This document shows positions 10,805-20,794 of a DNA stretch of 64,000 nt, one piece after another. A program made the translations under genes and the position numbers. This stretch comes from Diadophis punctatus similis (lineage: Eukaryota > Chordata > Lepidosauria > Squamata > Dipsadidae). Under the pieces are notes generated by a model. It was not told where the DNA came from. It did no database searches and worked only from the letters and a program-made list of their open reading frames with translations. Numbering within the stretch: position 1 is the first letter of the stretch; each line of letters begins with the position of its first letter. The DNA is taken from contig JALIGW010000040.1 of the NCBI GenBank assembly GCA_023053685.1, forward strand, positions 341,001-405,000, read 5' to 3'.

Positions 10805-11100
10805 CAGGGGTCTCCAACCTTTTGGACCTCAGGGACCACCAAATTCATAATTTTAATTCCCACGGACCACTGGTGGGGGGGAGCTCAGCTGCCTTTCAGG
10901 CCTACCTGTCTGCTTCTGCGAGGCCTCTGGGTGGGAGGCCTAAGAGAAAGTGCCTGATCCAGGCACACAGCCTGGAAACCTCTTTTGTGTTCCTTCTCTC
11001 AAGAAGCTTGGTCAATCTGAGGAAGGAAAATGAAGATGGGCAGACTGACAGTGGCTTGCTGATGTTGGTGGGAAAGTCAATCCCATATTCCAGAGCTGTA
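10805..11100 (+). mobile_element. hAT-like left terminus (CAGGGGTCTCCAACC), end not found
   Basis: CAGGGGTCTCCAACCTTTTGG at 10805 is a recurrent squamate hAT-type terminus. No matching right end or 8-bp duplication was found downstream before the polypyrimidine tract, so the element boundary at 11100 is only where recognisable text ends. Confidence 0.4.
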
Positions 11101-11102
11101 GC

Positions 11103-11560
11103 TGTAGTCCCTCCCCTCCCCCTTTCCTTTCTTTTCCCCTGTTCCATTCCTTTCCTTTCCTCCTTTCCTTTCCTTCCATTTCCTCCCCTCCCCTCTGCTC
11201 TCCTCCCTACCCTTCCCCCTTTCGTTCTTTCCTTTCCTTTCATTCTTCCCCTCCCCCCTTTCTTTTCCTCCTTTCCTTTCCTTTCTTTTCCCCTGTTCCT
11301 TTCCTTTCCTTCCATTTCCTCTCCTCTCCTCCCTTCCCTTCCCCATTCCCTTTCCTTTCCTCCTTTCCTTTCCTTCCATTTCCTCTCCTCCCTTCCCTTC
11401 CCTTCTTTCCTTTCCTTTTCTTTCCTTTCCTCCTTTCCCCTCCCCTCCCCCCTTTCCTTTCCTCCTTTCCTTTCCTTTCTTTTCCCCTGTTTCATTCCTT
11501 TTCTCCTTTCCTTTCCTTCCATTTCATCCCCTCTCCTCTCCCCCCACCTCCCGCACTAGA
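11103..11560. repeat. Polypyrimidine (CCTTT/CCCTTTCC)n tract, ~450 bp
   Basis: Almost pure C/T on the plus strand, built from irregular CCTTTCCTTT units. The long open frames here on both strands (Ser/Phe/Pro-rich on plus, Lys/Glu/Arg/Gly-rich on minus) are artefacts of composition, not genes. Confidence 0.95.
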
Positions 11561-11788
11561 AAAGCACAAGCAGCGGCAAGCCAAGCGAGCACCTCTGGCT
11601 TCCCCTCCCCCCACCCCTTTGTGAGAAGCAGCAGCAGTGCCTTCGCTCCAGCCCCTACAACATCTCAGAAGCACGGATGGCTCTGTACATCCCCGTTCTC
11701 TCCTTGGACTCATTTCGAGAGACTTTGGGAGGCCGGGAGGAGCCGAAGAACCGGAACAGCAAGGGGGGGGAGGGAGAGTGCGAGCACA

Positions 11789-11846
<58 letters not shown>

Positions 11847-12334
11847 CACAAGCAGCCCAAGCCCGGGACTTGCCCACTGGTGTGCACGGCTCCAACGGTT
11901 ATGGGTCTTGGGGTTGGTTAGGAAGGGGTGCCAGTGCGTGTGCTGCCCTGGGAGGATTTGTTGGATCCTCTGCTGCGCCATCCACTCGCATGCCAGCTTC
12001 CCGGAGGTTGTTGGCTCCCCCGGCCTCATCAGCGTTTGCTGTGCTCCCAGCGCTCCTTGGTCGTCATTCTGGAGTCCCCCGGATGTTGAGATTTTCCAAA
12101 GTTTCCATCACCAGCTGGGCTAGGTATCTCTTCAGCAACCCTCTCTCAGCGGTGCTTCGATGAGTTCCTCCTGGTCAGAGAGGGCTTCTAGTTCCAGTTC
12201 CCACCATGGTTTCCGATTCCCTCGATTAAGGGTGACTCCTCTGGTTCTCCCATCCCAGCTGTCCTTTTTCCCAATGCCAATGGACCAACGGGGTTTCTCA
12301 GGGACCTCAAAAATGCCCTAAATTTTTAGATTTA
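11561..12334. other. GC-rich unassigned sequence with (GA)n
   Basis: A perfect (GA)n run occupies 11792-11842. The rest is moderately GC-rich and I recognise no protein motif in any frame. The open frames overlapping the GA run are repeat artefacts. Confidence 0.5.
11792..11842. repeat. (GA)n microsatellite
   Basis: About 25 uninterrupted GA units. Confidence 0.97.
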
Positions 12335-12339
12335 GATTT

Positions 12340-12520
12340 ATTATTAGAGTTGGAAGGGACCTTGTAGGTCATCTAGTCCAACCCCCTGCTCAAGCAGGAG
12401 TTCCTACACCATTTGAGACAGATGGCAGTCCAGTCTCCCCTTGAAGGTCGCAAGTGTTGGGGCTCCCACAACCTCCGCTGGCAAGCTGTTCCAGGCATCC
12501 GACTGGGTGGTGGTTGATGT
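12340..12520 (-). mobile_element. CR1 3' end fragment
   Basis: AGAGTTGGAAGGGACCTTG, ATCTAGTCCAACCCCCTG and GACAGATGGCAGTCCAGTC are the reverse complement of the CR1 3' end, as at 14341 and 36799. It is a 5'-truncated copy nested inside the hAT-bounded segment. Confidence 0.85.
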
Positions 12521-12912
12521 TTCCCCCCAGCATTCAGTTTCCTCCTGTTCCTGGTTTTGTTCGGACATGTTTTGCACGGTCCCCTCAGTAGAGCAAAATT
12601 GCTTCTCTGGGTTGACCGATTTTGCAGATTTTGCTTTCTGTAAGGCTTGTCTCTCCATCTACCTTGGAAAGATACAAACTCTTGAGCTGAATAGATCAAA
12701 AGGATTCTTTATTCAAGTAGATGTGAATACAGGCCATTCAAAGCAAAATCTGAATACCCTTAGGCAAAGCAAGCACACTTAAGCTTAGAAACCCCTCCCC
12801 ATTAGGCAGAGTGTAAACCCTGGCCAATACACACATGTGAAACCCCACTGCGTGGAAACATAATCTTCTCTGGTTCCCAAAGCCTCTTCCGGTTTCTATT
12901 CGAGTAACATCA
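12521..12912 (-). mobile_element. Gypsy-like LTR and leader fragment (tentative)
   Basis: Bases 12521-12600 (CCCCCCAGCATTCAGTTTCC and the following text) resemble the leader of Gypsy-A at 24590-24640. To the right a block opening TGTAAGGC at 12639 carries an AATAAA signal on the minus strand (GAATAAAGAATCC, near 12705). This fits a 5' LTR plus leader of a minus-strand Gypsy. The outer LTR boundary and a TSD were not found, so the extent is a guess. Confidence 0.35.
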
Positions 12913-13436
12913 CCACATGGCCCCTCATAAAAAATGTCCCAAGATGAAGAGGTGTCCAGATTCCTGGTGCCAGGATGTGTGTTGTAAAGCCCTCAATTGA
13001 TACAAGCAATGTTGATACATCAAATCCAAAAAACCTCTTCTCATTGAATGGCAGAATCACCTTTATGGGAGTCTGACACCCCTCTTTATTCAAACAGGAG
13101 GTAGGTGGTCTTGGCATAGCTTTACTTGCCTCTCACCTAGATGCAATTTTTATTCCTCATTCTAGATCTGATACCCTCACTCTCAAGCCTAACTTTCCAC
13201 TATGAGATGGGCAAATGGCCCTGCCATTAACCGCATGATCTTTGTAAAAAACAGAATCAGAAATTGGCCACTACAAAAAGTACTGGCAGTACTTGCACTT
13301 CACTCATCCTGATGTCAGATGAGATTCTCACACAGAATCACACACTCACACACTCACACACACACACTCACACAGACACACACACATATATAGGGAGCTA
13401 CTCTTAGCACAAACTACCGCAGAGAAACCTGTAGGA
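12913..13436. other. Unassigned sequence with (CA)n
   Basis: No recognisable frame. It includes a (CA)n-rich patch at about 13335-13390. The remainder may be more of the LTR element to its left. Confidence 0.4.
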
Positions 13437-13505
13437 CAGGGGTCTCCAACCATGGCAACTTTAAAACTTGTGGACTTCAACTCCCAGAATTCCCCAGCCA
13501 GCATA
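13437..13505 (+). mobile_element. Half of a palindromic hAT-type MITE
   Basis: CAGGGGTCTCCAACC, then AAACTTGTGGACTTCAACTC and CCAGAATTCC, is one arm of the palindromic family seen complete at 19547-19672. Confidence 0.7.
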
Positions 13506-13574
13506 GCTAAATAAATAAACTAACTTTGTGCCGCTGCCTGCCTGCCTGCCCACCCTGGCTCTGCTGAGAATAAA

Positions 13575-14010
13575 CGTTGCCCTGAATCATTTGGGCTGGA
13601 AAAAAACCCCATCCACTCCATCCCTTTATCCACATGAGTTGTCTTTCTGCTTTCCCCGGTTGCTTCCCTGATTCCTCCTGTTGCCTTTTTTTCCCTTCAG
13701 TAAAGTTTTGCTTTGCACAGGCACAAATAACTCACGTGGGGAGGAAATGTTGGGTTCTCTTTTGAAATTCAGCAGCGCTGCTACAAAACTGGGAGGTTTC
13801 CTCCTACTGATTCTGTGTATTTCTCCTCACCAGTCCCTTCCCTTCCTTTCCTGTTAGGAGAGCCTCCTGCAAAAAGGGCCAATCGTTCTGATTTTTCAAT
13901 GTTTTTATTTTTGTAGTGCAGGAATCAGGGAAGCAACCGGGGAAAGCAGAAGGACAACTCCTGTGGATAAAGGTGGGGGGTGGGGGGGTGTTTTCTAGCC
14001 CAAATCAGGG
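13575..14010. repeat. Inverted repeat, ~115-bp arms
   Basis: 13575-13690 and 13912-14010 are inverted copies; both carry TTTATCCACA, GAGTTGTC and TTTCCCCGGTTGCTTCCCTG (or its reverse complement). The spacer is ~220 bp. The right arm runs directly into the hAT-like terminus at 14006. Confidence 0.85.
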
Positions 14011-14340
14011 GTGAGTTCCAACTTACCTCGCTGCTGGTTCACTCCCTCCCTTCCTCGCCGCATGGGCTTGCCTTGTGGGTGCGCGCATGCGCAGTAATGA
14101 AAAATCCGAAAAAAAAGACCTAAGCAAAAAAAAAGATGGTGACCGCATGCACAGTGCCGGAACTCGGCTTCTGAGCATGCTCAGAAGGAAAAAAAAATAA
14201 ATTAAAAAAAATTCAAAAAAAGATGGTGGCGCCTATGGACCGGCACCGACCGATCCGGTTCGGTGACATTATTGTGATTTCACCAGCGGGTCGCTACTGG
14301 TTCTTGTGAACCGGTCCAAACCGGGAGGAACCCACCCCTG
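14006..14340. mobile_element. hAT terminal module
   Basis: It starts CAGGGGTGAGTTCC and ends GGAACCCACCCCTG, so it looks like a complete 335-bp MITE. However, its left flank (GCCCAAAT) does not match its right flank (CCCTACAC), whereas the right flank matches the TSD of the large segment starting at 10481. It is therefore the right end of that segment, perhaps formed from a MITE that already had two ends. Confidence 0.6.
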
Positions 14341-15350
14341 CCCTACACCATTTCTGACAGATGGCAGTCCAGTCTCTTCTTGAAAGCCTCCAGTGATGAA
14401 GCTCCCACAACTTCTGAAGGCAACTTCTGTTCCATTGGTTGATTGGTCTCACTGTCAGAAAATTCCTCCTTATTTCCAGCTTGAACCTCTCCTTGTTCAG
14501 TTTCCATCCATTGTTCCTTGTCTGGCCTTCAGGTGCTTTGGAAAATAGCTTGATCCCCTCCTCTCTGTGGCAGCCCCTCAAATATTGGAACACTGGTTTC
14601 ATGTCTCCCCTGGCCCTTCTCTTCACTAGATTAGCCATGCCCAGTTCCTGCAACCATTCTTCGTTTTAGCCTCCTAATCATCTTTGTTGCATAGAATACG
14701 GAATCCAGTTTTGGTCACCACACTATAAAAAAGATCTTGAGACTCTAGAAAAAGTACAGAAAAGACTTTTCTAGAGTCTCAATATCTTATTTATAGTGTA
14801 GTGACCAAAACTGGATGCAGTATTCTAGGTGTGGTCTTACTAAGGCATTATAGAGTGGTATTAGTAGCCCATTGATTGTATTCCTCTGTTAATGCATTGT
14901 AGGATTGCATTGGTTTTTTTGGCTGCTGCCACACACTGCTGGCTCATATTTAGCTGCTTGTCCACTAAGACTCCAAGATCAGTTATTGCTATTAAGCCTG
15001 GTTTCACCAAGTCTGTACTTTTGGTTTTTCTTGCCTAAGTGCAAGACTTTACTTTTCTCTACGCTGAATTTCATTTTGTTAGATAGGGCCCAGGGTTCAA
15101 GTATGTCAGGATCCATCGGGATCTTGAGCCATCTTGAGCCATGTTAGCTATTCCTGCCAGCTTAGTATCATCTGCAAATTTGGTAAATTGCTCTTCTATT
15201 CCCTCATCTAAATCGTTTATGAAGATATTGAAAAGTACTGGGCCAAAGACGGAACCTTGTGGTACCCCACTGCTGATGGTATAATGACTCCTACCTTGGG
15301 CAGGGGTTGGACTAGAAGATCTCCAAGATCCCTTCCAGGCCAATGATTCA
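14341..15350 (-). mobile_element. CR1 LINE, main part of the split copy
   Basis: A minus-strand CR1 with the 3' region at 14349-14660 and RT palm at 15071-15343, including [20 protein letters not shown] (about 15210-15270) and FADDTKLAG (about 15160). Internal deletions and a fold-back at 14703-14816 separate these parts. It continues the tail at 10398-10480. It is non-functional. Confidence 0.9.
14703..14816. repeat. Fold-back hairpin inside CR1 (50-bp arms)
   Basis: 14703-14752 and 14767-14816 are inverted copies with a few mismatches, separated by a 14-bp loop. Both arms are CR1 sequence (CCAGTTTTGGTCAC and TAGAGTCTC motifs), so a small CR1 piece was duplicated in inverse orientation. Confidence 0.92.
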
Positions 15351-15523
15351 ATTATTTTATTTCAAATCCACCCAAAGGCTGCATGCTCAATTCAGGCAGC
15401 CCAGGTAAAATCTCTGTTTATAAAAATTGAATTAAATATATATATATATATTAATTATATATTATATAATTATATAATATTATTATAAATTATATAATTT
15501 AATATATATATTAAAGGAATGGA
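15351..15523. repeat. AT-rich tract with (TA)n palindromes
   Basis: 15433-15513 is almost pure A/T, with alternating TA and ATTATATAAT palindromes able to form cruciforms. Nothing else is recognisable. Confidence 0.85.
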
Positions 15524-15767
15524 AGAGCCAAGGTGGGGCAGTGGTTAAATGCAGCACTGTAGGCTACTACTAGTTCAGCAGTTCAGCTGTTCAAATCTCA
15601 CCAGGCTCAAGGTTGACTCAGCCTTCCATCCTTCCAAGGTGGGTAAAATGAGGACCCAGATTGTTGGGGGCAAGAGGCTGAACTCTGTAAACTGCTTAGA
15701 GAGGGCTGGAAAGCACTATGAAGCGGTATATAAGTCTAAATGCTATTGCTATTGCTATATTTTGTAA
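15524..15767 (+). mobile_element. Squamate tRNA-derived SINE, complete copy
   Basis: A full-length copy: a tRNA-like 5' head (GTGGGGCAGTGGTTAAATGC as A-box region, CTGTTCAAATCTCACC as degenerate B box), the body with GACTCAGCCTTCCATCC and ATGAGGACCCAGATTGTTGG, and a CTATTGCTATTGCTAT 3' tail. The same family is at 3394-3453/9745-9920 and 27760-27975. It resembles the Sauria-type SINEs of squamates; the subfamily name is not certain. Confidence 0.85.
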
Positions 15768-16598
15768 TTTTCTCATGTCACGTGGAGCAAAGAAATTGTT
15801 AACAGGTTTGGGGAGGACTTCAAAGGGGGCTTCAGTGCAGAGCACTTCTTCAGGGCATGTGCCCTGCTTACCACCTTGCAGCTGCTAACCAGTAATTGCC
15901 ATTTCCCAACTTTACTTAATTGCTACTGAGTCTTCTGTTTATGGCCTCCTTCTCTGAGTACAGAGACTTACAGTGGAATGTGAGTGGGTGGCACTTGAGT
16001 TAATACACAAGTTTTAATGGGTGTACCTATGGTTAAGCATGGTCAGATCCAAACGTTTGGTTCCCATGATTCCTTGAACCATAAACTGATCACAGCAGTT
16101 GCATTTGCTCAAAAGTGAGGTAAGGCAGTTGACTAATTCCTGGTTCAGGGTTTTGTGCAAGCACAACTCACTCAAGGCCAGTGAGATTCTCTCAAGATGT
16201 CCCAAGTCAGGGAGAAGTCAAATCAAGAATTCCCTTATGCAGAAGACAGAGAAACCAGGGAGATTGTCCCCAACTAACCCTACTGGGTACAGCTTTATCT
16301 AGAGGGAGATATTGTTTCAACAGGGAACCAAAATAATTTTATAACTACAGTATATGTAGATTGATGAAATATGACCAGGAGGATCTTTCTAAACCCTAAA
16401 AATCTCAATTTTGCAGTCTTCAACTTCTGTAAAGCTGGGAAGGAGCATTTCTGGGAGTCATTTTTGAACCCAAGGGCTGGTTTGCAGAAGGCTACCCTGT
16501 CTAAATTGCAAGCCTCCAGATTACTGCTAGTTGGTAATGATGGGGCAGAGGTTTCTACATCTCTGCTGCCACCTGGCGGCTATCCTGGGTTTTATAGC
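15768..16598. other. Unassigned sequence
   Basis: No repeat terminus or convincing frame was recognised. Short open frames here lack any motif. An isolated GCCACCTGGCGGC string at about 16567 resembles a CTCF core but was not treated as a site. Confidence 0.4.
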
Positions 16599-16927
16599 TA
16601 AGGTGACCAGATTTTAACATTGGTAAAGAGGGACACCATTGACCGGGGTGAGCAGGTTCCTGATTAAAAATTTGGTCTATATGGAGCAACAAAAAATTTC
16701 ATAGAAAATCATGTCCCCCCTAGTCCTTCTTTTCTCTAGACTAGTCAAACCCAAATCCTGCCACCGTTCTTCATATGTTTTAGTCTCTAGGCCAGTGGTG
16801 GCCAACCTTAAGCATACCATCCGCCAAATTTTTTCGCAGACAAGTTTCGATCCGCCATTTATTATTTATTTATTTTGGTCGTTTTTGTATGCCGCCCCAT
16901 TCCCATAGGACTCAGGGCAACCATACA

Positions 16928-16928
16928 A

Positions 16929-17011
<83 letters not shown>

Positions 17012-17052
17012 TCGTTCCTTCGTTCCTTCCTTCGTTCCTTCCTTCCTTCTTT
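16928..17052. repeat. (TTTC)n microsatellite
   Basis: About 20 clean TTTC units followed by degenerate TTCG/TTCC units. It generates spurious Phe/Leu/Ser-rich and Lys/Glu-rich frames. Confidence 0.97.
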
Positions 17053-17429
17053 CGTGGCTGTGGAGAGGGGCTGGCTGAAGAAGATCCAGCGGCCACCAAT
17101 GTACCGAGGCTCCTGGAAGACGGGCAGCCATCAGCCCAGCCGGGGGCGGAGGAGGAGGAGAAGAAGGGCAGCGATTTAGCCCATCAAGCGCACTCTGCTC
17201 AGCGGCTCTCGGAAGGGACGGCAGCGCGCGCGGAAGGAAAGCCAGAGGACGGCGCCGAGCGCCCGAGGCTCTCCAGGCAGCGGCAGGTGACAGCAGGTGC
17301 CGGCCGAGTCCTCTCACGGGCACCGAGGAGGAGAGGGAAAGGGAAGCGCTCCCGCAGAGCTCCCGACTGAAAGTTACCATCGCCTGTCCTGCCCAAGCGG
17401 CTGCGCGACGCGACCCCGGAGCCAGATGG

Positions 17430-17669
17430 GCGCAAGGGCAGGAAGAGAGAGAAAAAGAAAGAAAAGGTGACGCTGTTTTAGCGAACGAAAGTAATTCTGA
17501 CCGCGGAGCACAGGCGCCCGGTGAGTGGGGCAAGAGGCGCGGGGATGGCAGTGCCCCACGCTTCTCACCCCGCTCACCGGGCATCTCTGCTCCATGGTCG
17601 GAATCACTTTCGCTTGCTAAAACAGCATCACCTTTTCTTTCTTTTTCTCTCTCTTCCTGCCCTTGCGCC
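17430..17669. repeat. 240-bp GC-rich hairpin
   Basis: Arms about 17430-17545 and 17553-17669 are inverted copies: GCGCAAGGGCAGGAAGAGAG pairs with its complement at the right, and CCGGTGAGTGGGG with CCCCGCTCACCGG near the centre. It is the core of the surrounding element. Confidence 0.92.
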
Positions 17670-17866
17670 TTGCTCCCCGAGTTTTAACTCCCCCCCAATC
17701 TCGCACGCCCCCCTTTCAGGCCGATTTTTGGAAAGAATACCCTAGCTTGTCATGCATTCTTTAAAAAAATTGGGACTTTTTAGAAACACCGCATGACGCG
17801 TGACAAATGTTTGAAAAGCGGGACTGTCCCGCCAAAAGCGGGACGTCTGGTCACACTATTTATAGC

Positions 17867-18184
17867 CCCTGTATATACTATTCCTGATTACATCAGATTG
17901 CTGAGGCAATCAAACAACTTACTGAATGAAACAGTGATGGATGATCATCAAAGAACAACTACTTCTTTGCTTAGATCAGGAAGAATCTCAGTTTCCATTG
18001 TGCAGTCTGGCCAACTGCTTTTTCCTTTTTTAAAGCAAAAGTCTTTCTTAAAATTCTCACAAGGAGGTACAGAGTTAAAGACACTGAGCTTATTAACTGG
18101 AAAACTGACAGCTTAGGTTTGACACCTGAGTGCTGTGCAAAAGGGTGAGCTCCCATTACTTCCTGCCCACCTAGCAGTCTGAAA
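17867..18184. other. Unassigned sequence
   Basis: Nothing recognised on either strand beyond short motif-free frames. Confidence 0.4.
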
Positions 18185-18355
18185 AAGTGTAAATGCGAGT
18201 AGATAAATAGGTGCCACTTTGGTGGGAAGAAAGTACTTTATGCGCCTCGGCATATAGTCATGCTAGCCACATGACCAAGGACATGTCTTTGGACAATGCT
18301 GGCTCCCTCGGCTAAGAGATGAGCACTGCTCCCCAGAGTCAGAATCAACTGGACA
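18185..18355 (+). mobile_element. tRNA-type SINE fragment (second family)
   Basis: AAATGCGAGTAGATAAATAGG, CATGACCAAGGACATGTC and GAGCACTGCTCCCCAGAGTC are typical of a SINE family widespread in reptile genomes. Its CCTTTACCTTTACC tail appears at about 18473, after the CR1 scrap at 18358-18460, so that scrap inserted near the SINE 3' end. Confidence 0.6.
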
Positions 18356-18357
18356 GG

Positions 18358-18460
18358 GGAAATCAGAATAGAGCTGGAAGGGACCTTGGAGGTCTTCTAG
18401 TCCACCCCCTGCTCTATCAGGAAATCCTATACCATTTCAGACCAGCGAGTGTCCAGTCTC
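18358..18460 (-). mobile_element. CR1 3' end fragment
   Basis: AGAGCTGGAAGGGACCTTGG and CTTCTAGTCCACCCCCTG are the reverse complement of a CR1 3' end. Confidence 0.85.
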
Positions 18461-18479
18461 TTCTTTACCTTTACCTTTA

Positions 18480-18989
18480 TAAGCGCTTGTTACCCCCACC
18501 TATTGCTGTGAAATGGAGTGTCCAAGGAAATCTCATTTTTGAAAGGGCTACTCTATGTCCATGTCTCTGCAGAAAGCAAGGGCAGAACTCTGATTCATTC
18601 TTTTTTCCATGTTTAGCCATTTACTTTACTGATCAAGATAATTTTAATCCACCTTTGAACCCAAAAGATATTAAACCAACATCTGCTGTCTCACTATTTT
18701 ACTTTTTAATTGAAGAAACAAAAAATACAAAGTTAAATAGAAGAATACATTAAGAACAAAAATATTATTTATTTGCATACTGCCTATTTATACAATCTTC
18801 TTTGTAGGTTCTTCTATAACCGATAGGACAATTTCGTACCAACTCTTAACAGCACTCAGCTTTGGGTCTCCTTGACAGTCTCCCTCGCCCTAGAGAAGAG
18901 CTCTTCTCGGCTGCCTAAAGAGTACAAGGCAGCTGAGTCAGTTCTCAGCACTCACAGGAATGTCTTCTCCTACCTACAATGTGTAAGAA
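18480..18989. other. Unassigned sequence
   Basis: AT-rich, with no recognisable frame or terminus. Confidence 0.4.
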
Positions 18990-20030
18990 AGTAGTTTCTA
19001 CTTGAAGTAGCATTTCAAAAGTAACAAGACTAGTACCTTAAATTGGGCCCAGAAGCCTACTGAAAACCAGTGTAGCTCCAGAAAGTAGGCACTACTCTGG
19101 AACCAGCTAAAGCTACATTCTGGGTAGTCCAACTTACAGCAAATTATAATAGTCTAATTAAGAGATGACAAGGACACTGATTCAGCACATCCTGGGAAAG
19201 GGGCATAACTAGCAGACCACTTAGAGCTGCCCAAAGGCTCCCTGGCCAGTTTCCACCACAAGTCCACGAACACCCCAGATTGTGCACCAGCTCTTTCAGG
19301 GAAAGTGGAATTCCATTTCCAGTAACAGATGGATTCTCCATAGGAGCCTTGGGAATAACTCCATCTTGCTGGCATTCAGCCTGAATCTCTTCTGCCCCAT
19401 CTAGTCCTCAAGGCTTCCAGATACCCAATCAGGAATTCCAATGCATACCTGCTTGGCTTGGGTAGTGATTATCATCAGATAACTAGTGATATTGGAGCAT
19501 TAATCAATAGATGACCTCCCACATGTAGATCTTAAATAGTCTACCTCAGGGGTCTCCAAACTTGGCAGTTTTAAGACTTGTGGACTTCAACTCCATGGCT
19601 GACTGAGGAATTCTGGAAGTTGAAGTCCACAAGTCTTAAAACTGGTCTAAAATTTAAAACTTAAGACTCCTGGTCTATCTAATAGCATAGCCTCATCTTC
19701 CCCAATAACACCAATTGGAATTGCCTACTAAGGAAAGAAGAAAACCATATCAGAACGGTGCCTCCAATTCACAGCTCTTGCCAATAGTATAAAAGGATGA
19801 ATGGCTGACGGTTTATAGCACTGCTGAGAAATCTGACATGATGATAAGAGATCCTACCACATCTCTATCCAAGTCCTCCCACAGGCCAGCTGGACTCTGT
19901 TTCATTCCCAGCCTGAAATGGATCCCTACAATCTGTTTTGTCCAAGATTCTCTGTATTGGAGCTCAATCCCTTCCTTGGCCTTGTTATCAAGGATGGGTT
20001 GCTTGGAGATTAACATTTATCTACAACAGG
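18990..20030 (-). mobile_element. Old, decayed L2-type LINE
   Basis: Phrases such as TACCTTAAATTGGGCCCAGA, GAAAACCAGTGTAGCTCC and CAGCCTGAATCTCTTCTGCC match, in reverse complement, the L2 C-terminal and RT regions seen better preserved at 6771-7766 (for example CCTTGAATTGTACCCGGAG). All frames are broken. A palindromic hAT sits at 19547-19672. Confidence 0.65.
19547..19672. mobile_element. Palindromic hAT-type MITE (126 bp)
   Basis: CAGGGGTCTCCAAACTTGGC at the left and AAGACTCCTG at the right. The arms with AAGACTTGTGGACTTCAACTC are repeated in inverse. The flanking 8-bp duplication is GTCTACCT versus GTCTATCT (one mismatch). Confidence 0.85.
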
Positions 20031-20790
20031 AGATAAACGAGGAGATGGCTTTTTGAGAATGGGATGCATTCTGCTCGTTCAATCACCTATTCTCCAAATA
20101 TATATTCACGAATACCCATACTATCATGCCTTCACTGTTGTATGTGTCACCCAAGAGGGTTAAGGTCTGATTTACATCTAGATAACACCTCTGAAGACTT
20201 TCTTAGGCATCCCTGGCTTAAAAGAATCAATGTGATCTTGTTCCCTGTTACCTCTACCATCTTTTTAGCACCCAGTTCAGAGTGAGCAGTTTTGTTCACA
20301 AAGTGCTTAGTAAAGTACTCACAAAGGCTGCAAGGAAATGTCTGGATCTCAGAGGAGATGTCACCCTACATAACATTGGTGGCTGGTACTCCACAGACAC
20401 CGGGGTGGAGAAATATGGCACTTCACTGCTTTACCACCATGATGTAAGCCTGAACTTGGGATCCCAGCTCTGTTCAGTCATCTCAACTCCTTGTCTTTTG
20501 CCACAATCCCTCCAGGCATCTCTTTAGGCACATCATCTTCAAAGGTTCCTTGGTGAAGAACACCACAGTGGAATTTGCAGGCTTCAAATGATAGGGACAA
20601 GAAAAGAGCCACTTTTGAACTGTAGTGTTTCCTCTAAGGCAAGCTTGTTTCTGAAAAGGAGAGATGTTGAAAGGTATACCCAGACTGACTAGTTTAGACG
20701 TGCTGATGAACTTGAAATAGGTTGGCTAGTCAGCTCGATGCTGATACCAATAAAAAATGGCATAGATAATTAATTAATTAATTAATTAAA
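20031..20790. other. Unassigned sequence, possibly more decayed L2
   Basis: No clear motif. It lies between an L2 and a CR1 remnant. A short (TTAA)n run sits at 20768-20788. Confidence 0.35.
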
Positions 20791-20794
20791 CCCT

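Larger units (their letters stand above)
10481..14340. mobile_element. hAT-bounded 3.86-kb segment with 8-bp TSD
   Basis: The left end is CAGGGGTAGGTTCC and the right end GGAACCCACCCCTG. The flanks are the same 8 bp, CCCTACAC (10473-10480 and 14341-14348), and the CR1 sequence is continuous once the segment is removed. The segment therefore moved, or was assembled, as one hAT unit. No hAT transposase is recognisable inside. Contents include a polypyrimidine tract, a GA microsatellite, a CR1 3' end, an LTR-like piece and a second hAT-like left end at 14006. Either this is a large element that later collected insertions, or a composite transposition used ends of two related elements. Confidence 0.75.
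16599..17858. mobile_element. hAT-type non-autonomous element, GC-rich with hairpin
   Basis: Termini TAAGGTGACCAG and CTGGTCACACTA form a 12-bp imperfect inverted repeat, flanked by the exact 8-bp duplication TTTATAGC (16591-16598, 17859-17866). The right end also has GGGACTGTCCCGCC and GCGGGACGTC. It contains a CR1 scrap (16700-16790, minus), a (TTTC)n array and a 240-bp hairpin. Despite the CpG-rich interior there is no recognisable coding sequence. Confidence 0.85.

Noticed and set aside
10552..11559. 335-codon plus-strand frame and 206-codon minus-strand frame
   Set aside because: Most of both lies in the polypyrimidine tract; the residues are Ser/Phe/Pro or Lys/Glu/Arg/Gly only, as expected from composition.
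11637..12163. Frames with Arg/Glu dipeptide repeats
   Set aside because: Produced by the (GA)n microsatellite.
16560..16580. CTCF-like string GCCACCTGGCGGC
   Set aside because: Single short match; such strings occur by chance and in repeat ends, and orientation or occupancy cannot be judged here.
16862..17584. 240-codon minus-strand frame through (TTTC)n and a CpG-rich block
   Set aside because: It joins a Lys/Glu repeat with hairpin DNA of a hAT-type element; no domain is present.
17050..17720. Possible CpG-island promoter
   Set aside because: The block lies within a TIR- and TSD-bounded element and consists largely of a hairpin.
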